Shown here in pieces: positions 1-5,102 of a stretch of DNA of 5,102 nucleotides. This DNA comes from Rhodospirillales bacterium (GTDB lineage: Bacteria > Pseudomonadota > Alphaproteobacteria > UBA9219). Where the stretch lies: assembly GCA_015654915.1 (NCBI GenBank), contig JAATFY010000032.1, positions 1-5,102 of the forward strand. The letters run 5' to 3'. Within the stretch, counting starts at the first letter, position 1. Each line of letters opens with the position of its first letter. Under the pieces are notes generated by a model. That model made no database searches and was not told the DNA's origin. It worked only from the letters and a program-made list of their open reading frames with translations. Position numbers and translations under genes: made by a program.

Positions 1-987
1 GACAAGCGTATTTTCTCCATGGATGCGCAAGGCGGCGTTACCGCGTTCGACGCCAAAACCGGCGACAGCCTTTGGTCGTTTGACACGACGCCGGAAGACC
101 GCGATGAGAATGCGATCGGCGGCGGGCTGGGCGTCGAGGGCGATACGCTCTATGCGACCACCGGTTTCGGCGAGGTTCTGGCGTTCAACGCCGCCGACGG
201 CAAAGTTAAATGGCGGCGGTTGCTGCTGAATCCGTTACGTGCCGCGCCGACGATTGCCGATGGGCGGGTCTATGCCGTCAGCATCGATAACCAGCTTCAG
301 GCGCTCGATGCACGTACCGGCGAAGTTCTCTGGCACCATAACGGTATTGCCGAGAGCGCGACCCTGATGGGCGCGGCCAATCCCGCCGTGGTCGGCGACA
401 GTGTCGTAGTCGCCTATAGTTCCGGTGAAATTTTCAACCTGCGCGCCGAGAACGGGCGCGTGTCATGGAATTACGCGCTGACGACGCCGACGCAGGTCGG
501 AGCGCTTCCCGCCATCGCCGATATTCGCGGCCTGCCGGTCATCGACCGCGACCGCGTTTTTGCCATCGGCCACAGCGGCCGCATGGCCTCCATCGATCAC
601 CGCACCGGCGACCGCGCCTGGGAAGTCGATCTCGGCGGCATCAATACACCGGCAGTATCCGGCGATACGATTTTCGTTCTCACCAACGACGGGCAGCTTG
701 TCGCCATTACCCGCGATAGCGGACGGATTTTATGGGTGCATGATCTGCAACATCTATCGGATCCGGAAGACCATGATTCCGATCCCGTCTTTTGGGCTGG
801 ACCGATAGTGGCGGGTAGCCGCTTGTGGCTGACCAATTCGATGGGTCAGCTCGTCAGTTTTTCGCCCGACGATGGCAAGCAACTTGAAATTACCGAACTG
901 GACGATCCCATTTACATGCCGCCGGTTGTCGCCGGTAATACGATATATGTCGTGACCGATAACGGTTACCTCGTGGCGTTGCGTTAA
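1..987 (+). CDS. bamB: BamB-like outer-membrane assembly beta-propeller protein, 5' end missing
   Basis: The frame is open from base 1, so the gene begins outside the window; 328 residues are visible. The ATG at 19 lies inside the domain and is unlikely to be the start. The protein is a run of PQQ-type propeller blades. Seven repeat cores of the form xxxxGxxxW are seen at visible residues 17-25 (DAKTGDSLW), 63-71 (NAADGKVKW), 103-111 (DARTGEVLW), 148-156 (RAENGRVSW), 199-207 (DHRTGDRAW), 237-245 (TRDSGRILW) and a degenerate one at 288-296. BamB is a periplasmic, outer-membrane-anchored lipoprotein that joins BamA in inserting beta-barrel proteins. The signal peptide and lipobox that would prove this are off the edge. 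The assignment rests on the repeats and on der lying 3 nt downstream, the usual neighbour of bamB. A PQQ-dependent dehydrogenase is less likely, because such enzymes are larger and I see no catalytic motif. Confidence 0.85.
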   Translation, partial: DKRIFSMDAQGGVTAFDAKTGDSLWSFDTTPEDRDENAIGGGLGVEGDTLYATTGFGEVLAFNAADGKVKWRRLLLNPLRAAPTIADGRVYAVSIDNQLQALDARTGEVLWHHNGIAESATLMGAANPAVVGDSVVVAYSSGEIFNLRAENGRVSWNYALTTPTQVGALPAIADIRGLPVIDRDRVFAIGHSGRMASIDHRTGDRAWEVDLGGINTPAVSGDTIFVLTNDGQLVAITRDSGRILWVHDLQHLSDPEDHDSDPVFWAGPIVAGSRLWLTNSMGQLVSFSPDDGKQLEITELDDPIYMPPVVAGNTIYVVTDNGYLVALR

Positions 988-990
988 ATC

Positions 991-2466
991 ATGACCTTCA
1001 CCGTCGCCATTGCAGGCCGCCCCAATGTCGGCAAATCGACCCTGTTCAATCGTTTGAGCGGGCAGCAGATGGCGCTTGTCAGCGACGAACCCGGCGTCAC
1101 ACGCGACTGGCGCGAAGGCGAAGGAAAGCTTTTCGACCTGAAATTCCGCGTTCTGGATACGGCAGGACTCGAAGACGTGCGCGCCAAGGGCGGTATAGCC
1201 GAGCGTACCGCCGTGCAGACAAAACGCGCTCTCGCACAAACGGATGTGGTTCTTCTTGTGGTCGATGGCCGCGCCGGCCTGATGCCGGACGACAGGACCA
1301 TTGCGTGGGAACTTCGCAAGACCGGCAAGCCCATTATCCTTGTCGCTAATAAGTGCGAAGGCACCTATTTGCCGGAAAAGTTCGATGAAACGGCGGCGCT
1401 CGGTTTCGGCGATCCGGTTCCCGTTTCGGCCACGCATGCCGAAGGGTTAAGGGAGCTTTATCAGGCGCTGCTGCCGCATCTTCCGGAAGATTATGTGATG
1501 GAGCCCGAAGCGCCGAAGCGGAAACGCAAGCGGGCGCCGAAGCCGCTGGATAAAAATGCACAGGCGGCTCTGGCGGCAGGATTCGAATTGCCGGTCGGCG
1601 AAGCGATTTCCGAGGAGATTACCGAAGAGGAAGCCGAGGAGGAAAAGCAGCTTCTTGTCGCCGTCGTCGGCCGCCCGAATGCCGGAAAATCGACGCTGAT
1701 CAACCAGCTTATCGGTGAAGAGCGGTTGTTGACGGGGCCGGAGCCGGGGCTCACCCGCGACGCCATACCGATTGCATGGAATTATCATGGCAGGGCGGTC
1801 CGTCTGGTCGATACCGCAGGCCTGCGGCGTCGCGCGCGCGTCACGGGAAAGCTGGAGAAAATGAGCGGGCATGAAACGCTGCGCGCCATCCGTCTTGCGC
1901 ATGTCGTTGTGCTGGTGGTCGATGCCAACCAGCCTTTCGACAAGCAGGATTTGACGATTGCCCACCATGTGGTCGAGGAAGGCCGCTGCCTCGTCATTGC
2001 GGCCAATAAATGGGACGCCGTCAAGGACAAACGCGCGACGATAAAGCTGATCGATGAAAAGATCGAGGATTCGCTGGCCCAGGTCGCCGGCCTGCCGATG
2101 GTGACGATCTCGGCGCTGAAAGGCGTGGGGCTGGATGAACTCATGAAAGCCGTCATGAAGATTTACCAGACGTGGAACAAACGTATTTCCACCAACCAGC
2201 TCAATAAGTGGCTTGGACACATGGAAGACAACCATCCGCCGCCGATTGTGGCGAACCGCCGCATCAAGTTGCGCTATATGACGCAGGTGAAAAGCCGCCC
2301 GCCGACTTTCTCGCTATGGGTCAATAAGCCGGTCGATCTGCCGGAAAGCTATAAACGCTTTCTCACGCATGGCCTACGCGACACGTTCGGTCTGCAGGGT
2401 GTGCCGATCCGTTGGCAGATGAAGAAGAGCGAAAATCCTTATGATGATAAAGGAAAAAGGCGGTAG
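991..2466 (+). CDS. der: Ribosome-assembly GTPase Der (EngA)
   Basis: A complete 491-residue GTPase with two tandem G domains, needed for maturation of the 50S subunit in the cytoplasm. G domain 1 has the P-loop GRPNVGKS at 9-16, the switch-I motif PGVTRD at 34-39, DTAG at 56-59, NKCE at 120-123 (the NKxD position, with Glu as often seen in the first domain of this family) and SATHAEG at 146-152. G domain 2 has GRPNAGKS at 227-234, PGLTRD at 252-257, DTAG at 274-277, NKWD at 339-342 and SALKG at 374-378. The KH-like domain fills about 390 to the end. The linker (about 171-219) is a basic block (KRKRKR, 176-181) followed by a Glu-rich block. The start at 991 is 3 nt after the bamB stop and has no clear Shine-Dalgarno sequence, so translation is probably coupled to bamB. 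Length and motifs are normal for the family. Confidence 0.97.
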   Translation: MTFTVAIAGRPNVGKSTLFNRLSGQQMALVSDEPGVTRDWREGEGKLFDLKFRVLDTAGLEDVRAKGGIAERTAVQTKRALAQTDVVLLVVDGRAGLMPDDRTIAWELRKTGKPIILVANKCEGTYLPEKFDETAALGFGDPVPVSATHAEGLRELYQALLPHLPEDYVMEPEAPKRKRKRAPKPLDKNAQAALAAGFELPVGEAISEEITEEEAEEEKQLLVAVVGRPNAGKSTLINQLIGEERLLTGPEPGLTRDAIPIAWNYHGRAVRLVDTAGLRRRARVTGKLEKMSGHETLRAIRLAHVVVLVVDANQPFDKQDLTIAHHVVEEGRCLVIAANKWDAVKDKRATIKLIDEKIEDSLAQVAGLPMVTISALKGVGLDELMKAVMKIYQTWNKRISTNQLNKWLGHMEDNHPPPIVANRRIKLRYMTQVKSRPPTFSLWVNKPVDLPESYKRFLTHGLRDTFGLQGVPIRWQMKKSENPYDDKGKRR

Positions 2467-3926
2467 TTACTCGCTCGCCTTGGCGAGGAACGACAATTCA
2501 CCCTGAATCTCGTTCGAATTCAGGTCGGTCAGCGAAATCGGATAATCGCCGCTGAAGCAGGCGTCGCAATATTGCGGCGTCTCAGCGTTGCGCTTGGCTT
2601 CGCCCATGGCGCGGTAAAGGCCGTCCAGTGAGATAAACGACAAGCTGTCCGCGCCGATAAAGCGGCACATCTGCTCGACGGTGTAATTGTGGGCCAGCAG
2701 CTTTTCCGGTTGCGGCGTGTCGATGCCGTAGAAGCAGCTGTGCTTCGTCGGCGGGCTGGAAATGCGCATGTGCACTTCCTTGGCGCCCGCGGCGCGCACC
2801 ATTTCCACGATCTTGGTCGATGTCGTGCCGCGCACGATGGAATCGTCGATCAGGATCACACGCTTGCCTTCGATGAAGCGGCGGTTGGCGTTGTGCTTTA
2901 ATTTGACGCCCAGATGGCGGATGCGGTCTGTCGGCTGAATGAACGTACGTCCGACATAGTGGTTACGGATAATGCCGAGGTCGAACGGAATCTTGCTTTC
3001 CTCGGCATAGCCGATGGCGGACGGCACGCCGGAATCCGGCACCGGCACGACGATGTCGGCGTCCACACCGCTTTCGCGGGCAAGCTCCACGCCGATGCGC
3101 TTGCGCATTTCATAGACCGAGCGGCCCTCGACCGACGAATCGGGACGGGCGAAATAGATATATTCGAAAATGCAGAATTTATGCGGAACGTCCGCGAAGG
3201 GACGCAGGCTCTGGATGGTCTGGCCGTCGAGAATGACCATTTCACCCGGCTCGACATCGCGGATGAAATCGGCGCCGATGATATCAAGGGCGCAGGTCTC
3301 GCTGGCGATGACATAGGCGTCTTCCAGCTTGCCAATAACAAGCGGACGAACGCCGTATGGGTCGCGCACGCCGATAATCATGTTCTTGGTCAGGCAGGTG
3401 AGCGAGTAGGCGCCTTCGATCTGGCGCAGCGCCTCGATCAGCCGGTCGATCGGGCTGCCAGCGCGGGCCATGGCCATCAGATGCATGCTCACTTCCGAAT
3501 CGCTGGTCCAGCGGAACCGGCACCCGCGTTTACCAGCTGTTTGCGTGGCGTATAGCACTTCGTAAGGTTGAAGTTATGGCCGATGGCGAAGCCGCCGAAA
3601 TCGAAATCGGCGAATAGCGGCTGGACGTTCCGCAGCGCCAACTCGCCGGTCGTTGAATAACGCGTATGGCCGATGGCCGAGGAGCCCATCAGCTTGTTGA
3701 TAACCGCTTCGGAATTGAAATTCTCGCCGACATGGCCGAGGGCATGATGGGAATGGAAATGCTCGCCGTCGAAGCTGACGATGCCTGACGCTTCCTGTCC
3801 GCGATGCTGGAGCGCATGCAACCCAAGCGCGGCCATGGCGGCGGCGGAATCCTTGCCGATGATGCCGAACACGCCGCATTCTTCCTTCAGCTTGTCGTCA
3901 TCGAAAGGATGGGTAGTCAGGGTCAT
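2467..3926 (-). CDS. purF: Amidophosphoribosyltransferase PurF, interrupted by a one-base frameshift
   Basis: PurF catalyses the first committed step of purine synthesis: PRPP plus glutamine gives phosphoribosylamine. The gene is read in two frames, residues 1-136 from 3926 to 3519 and the rest in another frame to the TAA at 2467. One added base near 3519 gives 486 residues, a normal length. The start ATG at 3926 overlaps the cvpA stop and precedes a 16-residue propeptide ending KEE; Cys17 would be the exposed nucleophile (CGVFGI). Also visible are HTRY (87-90), TSDSE (141-145), the PRPP loop VILIDDSIVRGTTS (357-370), and four cysteines at 252, 398, 454 and 457. Minus 16, these fall at 236, 382, 438 and 441, essentially the [4Fe-4S] ligands of Bacillus subtilis PurF as I recall them. 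The HNGNLTN motif is altered to HNFNLTK (117-123). As written, translation stops at 3489 after 145 residues and lacks the transferase domain. Confidence 0.93.
2474..2487. terminator. Short hairpin at the der/purF convergence, possible weak terminator
   Basis: CTCGCC, TT, GGCGAG form a perfect 6-bp inverted repeat (in practice five pairs with a CTTG loop) inside the last codons of purF, just past the der stop. No T-run follows on the plus strand. On the minus strand a run of five T lies about 15 nt further on (2458-2454), too far for a classical intrinsic terminator. It may be chance in GC-rich coding sequence. Confidence 0.2.
3516..3524 (-). other. Frameshift site in purF (one base apparently missing)
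   Basis: Read on the minus strand, the upstream frame gives QLVNAGA up to the codon at 3521-3519 and then runs to a TGA at 3491-3489. The downstream frame resumes conserved PurF sequence as FRWTSDSEV, beginning at the TTC codon at 3516-3514. The two join if one base is added in the GGTGCCGGTT stretch, for example CC becoming CCC, giving NAGARFRWTSD. The spacing from HN to TSD then equals that of other PurF proteins. No slippery heptamer is present, so programmed frameshifting is not suggested. Confidence 0.88.
3923..3926 (-). promoter_or_regulatory. Overlapping stop/start (ATGA) of cvpA and purF
   Basis: The purF ATG (3926-3924) and the cvpA TGA (3925-3923) share bases, the usual signature of translational coupling. 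The purine-rich stretch AGAAGAG about 7 nt upstream of the ATG, inside the cvpA end, is a plausible weak ribosome binding site. The overlap also supports the purF start chosen and therefore the 16-residue propeptide. Confidence 0.85.
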
Positions 3927-4657
3927 GGCTTGCTCTTCTGGTTGATAAGCTGGTCAAGACCGGATCTGCTTTTGTCGTCGTAGGTCGGAGCGGCATCACC
4001 CTTGGCATTCGGCACGGCGGGCGTCGATAACCTGTCGAGTTCTTCCTGCTGCACCGCTTTTTGCGCTTCGGCTTTCTGCTTCGCTATTTCCTGATCGACG
4101 AAATCCTGTGCGTTCTTCTTGTTCTTTTCGATCTCGGGCATGAAGGCTTTCAGCATGGAAGCGCCGTAAGCTATGGCCGGATGTGTCTTGGCTTCCATCA
4201 CCCATTCCGGCGGCTTGCTCTTTTCCTTGTTCTGGTCGTCGGCCGGTTTGTCCATGTCGGGCCACCAGATCGCGGCGGCGGCCAGATAGACGATACATAC
4301 AACAAGGCCTCCACGAAAAAGACCGAATACAAATCCCAGCGACCGGTCGATGGATGTCAGACCGCGTCCGCGTATGGCATCGACCAGCATGCTGCCGAGA
4401 AGCGATAAAACGATAAGCGTGACGAAAAAGATGCCTGCGCCCGCCACCAGCATGGTTGCCTGATCATTTTTGATATAGTGATGGACGAATGGTTCGGCAA
4501 GGGCATGGTATTTGACGGCGGCGGCGTAGGCGGCGGTCCATGCGATCAGCGAGACAATCTCGCGCATAAAACCGCGAAAGAGGGCCAATATCCCCGACAG
4601 CAATATGATGCCGAGGACGACGAAATCGAGATCGTTAAGGCCCGTATGTGGTTCCAT
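3923..4657 (-). CDS. cvpA: CvpA family inner-membrane protein
   Basis: A 244-residue membrane protein of the CvpA family, named for a requirement in colicin V export in E. coli and linked to envelope integrity; its molecular activity is not settled. Four hydrophobic segments are visible at about 12-29, 33-49, 68-92 and 107-131. The family's DRxxGxxFGxxRG signature appears at 104-116 (DRSLGFVFGLFRG). After the last segment comes a long, hydrophilic, Lys/Glu/Gln-rich tail (about 133-244) with a likely helical stretch at 174-210. The tail ends in SRSGLDQLINQ, similar to a short motif I associate with alphaproteobacterial CvpA tails. The start ATG at 4657 is preceded by a GGCGGG stretch that could serve as a weak Shine-Dalgarno. 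An ATG 11 nt upstream is out of frame. The stop TGA shares 4 nt (ATGA) with the purF start, so the two are translationally coupled in one operon. Confidence 0.92.
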   Translation of the reverse strand: MEPHTGLNDLDFVVLGIILLSGILALFRGFMREIVSLIAWTAAYAAAVKYHALAEPFVHHYIKNDQATMLVAGAGIFFVTLIVLSLLGSMLVDAIRGRGLTSIDRSLGFVFGLFRGGLVVCIVYLAAAAIWWPDMDKPADDQNKEKSKPPEWVMEAKTHPAIAYGASMLKAFMPEIEKNKKNAQDFVDQEIAKQKAEAQKAVQQEELDRLSTPAVPNAKGDAAPTYDDKSRSGLDQLINQKSKP

Positions 4658-4685
4658 AAGCCCGCCATGCCGAAAAAGCTGGCCT

Positions 4686-4713
4686 TATCTAGCACAGAAT
4701 TCCGAAAAGTTAA
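4686..4713 (-). promoter_or_regulatory. Possible promoter for cvpA-purF in the radA-cvpA gap
   Basis: On the minus strand, TTAACT (4713-4708, four of six matches to the -35 consensus) is followed after 16 nt by TAGATA (4691-4686, three of six matches to -10). A TG one base before it gives the extended -10 form TGnTAGATA. It lies about 30 nt upstream of the cvpA start, in the only AT-richer, non-coding stretch of the window (4658-4730). The match is modest, so this is a candidate only; no PurR-like operator was recognised. Confidence 0.3.
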
Positions 4714-4730
4714 TGCTTTCGTGAAGAAAA

Positions 4731-5102
4731 TTACGCACGTTTCATGCGCGGCGCGGCCTGGAATAAGGGCAGCAATTCGCTGAGTTGCCGGATTTCCGTG
4801 CGGCGGAGGGCCGGTTCGACTACCGTTTTTCGGGAGGTGTCGATTTGCGGCATGATGGCCTGCGCGAAGCCGAGCTTTACCGCCTCCTTGAGCCGCAGCC
4901 CCGGCTGGCTGACGCGGCGGACTTCGCCGGAGAGGCCGATTTCGCCGAAGGCTACACATTCGGATGGCACGGGCTGGCCGGTGAGGGCGGAGAGCAGGGC
5001 GGCGGCTACGGCAAGATCGGCGGCGGGTTCGGTGATGCGCAAGCCACCGGCGATGTTGAGATAGACATCGTTCATGCCGAAGCTCACGCCGCAACGCGCC
5101 TC
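4731..5102 (-). CDS. radA: DNA recombination/repair protein RadA (Sms), C-terminal part only
   Basis: The frame is open to the right edge and ends at the TAA at 4733-4731; 123 residues are visible, beginning EARCGVSFGMNDVY. This is the Lon-protease-like C-terminal domain of RadA, an ATPase that promotes branch migration during homologous recombination and DNA repair. Recognisable family stretches are NDVYLNIAGGLRI, EPAADLAVAAALLSAL, FGEIGLSGEVRRV and RLKEAVKLGFAQAIMP. The zinc finger, Walker A and KNRFG motifs that define full RadA lie outside the window. The lack of a Ser-Lys protease dyad in this domain is normal for RadA, in contrast to Lon. Placement upstream of cvpA and purF on the same strand agrees with the common alphaproteobacterial order. 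The 73-nt gap to cvpA leaves open whether radA is co-transcribed with cvpA. Confidence 0.95.
   Translation of the reverse strand, partial: EARCGVSFGMNDVYLNIAGGLRITEPAADLAVAAALLSALTGQPVPSECVAFGEIGLSGEVRRVSQPGLRLKEAVKLGFAQAIMPQIDTSRKTVVEPALRRTEIRQLSELLPLFQAAPRMKRA

Noticed and set aside
754..1437. 227-codon open frame on the minus strand across the bamB-der junction
   Set aside because: It is antisense to two well-supported genes with no domain-like content; such long shadows are common in GC-rich codon usage.
1447..2235. 262-codon open frame on the minus strand inside der
   Set aside because: It is fully antisense to the strongly conserved second half of der, has no recognisable protein features, and is a composition shadow.
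3510..3530. Programmed -1 ribosomal frameshift in purF
   Set aside because: There is no slippery heptamer at the junction. PurF is not known to be made by frameshifting, and altered conserved residues nearby point to error or lesion.
2914..3555. 213-codon open frame on the plus strand opposite purF
   Set aside because: Antisense to purF, with low-complexity Asp/His/Ala-rich content typical of shadow frames, and no ribosome binding site.
2467..3558. Stand-alone 363-residue phosphoribosyltransferase starting at a GTG at 3558
   Set aside because: Its first 13 residues are out-of-frame noise and true PurF sequence starts in mid-glutaminase domain. It is the downstream part of the frameshifted purF, not a separate gene.
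4546..5094. 182-codon minus-strand frame spanning the radA end and the cvpA start
   Set aside because: Arg/Pro/His-rich out-of-frame translation of radA; it overlaps both real genes and lacks any recognisable motif.
1..5102. Mobile element, CRISPR array, tRNA or rRNA, phage or defence genes
   Set aside because: No direct repeat array, terminal inverted repeats, tRNA-like cloverleaf, rRNA sequence, or transposase or nuclease motifs were seen; the window is almost fully covered by housekeeping genes.

Overview
The window reads as chromosomal core sequence from an alphaproteobacterium. Three observations support this. The minus-strand order radA–cvpA–purF is the arrangement usually seen in that class. 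The PurF is the iron-sulphur, propeptide-bearing type. The CvpA carries a C-terminal LDQLI-type tail that I associate with alphaproteobacterial members. Base composition is moderately GC-rich and even throughout. I see no sign of mobile elements, phage, CRISPR, or tRNA/rRNA genes, and I cannot place the organism more precisely.

Layout: two plus-strand genes run into three minus-strand genes. On the plus strand, positions 1-987 hold the 3' part of a BamB-type beta-propeller gene (outer-membrane protein assembly), cut off by the left edge. It is followed after 3 nt by der (991-2466), the double-G-domain GTPase of 50S ribosome assembly. The bamB–der pairing is conserved widely in Proteobacteria. 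On the minus strand, reading right to left, the window holds the 3' end of radA (5102-4731, cut off by the right edge), a 73-nt AT-richer gap with a possible promoter, cvpA (4657-3923), and purF (3926-2467). cvpA and purF overlap by 4 nt (ATGA). The stop codons of der and purF abut with no base between them.

The main anomaly is in purF. The gene is split between two reading frames at about position 3519. Adding one base there restores a 486-residue glutamine amidophosphoribosyltransferase. With the catalytic Cys renumbered to 1, the active-site residues and Fe-S cysteines then fall at or within one residue of the E. coli and B. subtilis positions. Within about 55 bp of the break, the strongly conserved HNGNLTN glutaminase motif also reads HNFNLTK. 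Clustered damage in an otherwise perfect gene suggests a local sequence or assembly error, or a very young lesion, rather than new biology.

I found no convincing undescribed system here. Apart from purF, the window is ordinary housekeeping DNA: envelope assembly, ribosome assembly, purine synthesis and DNA recombination/repair.
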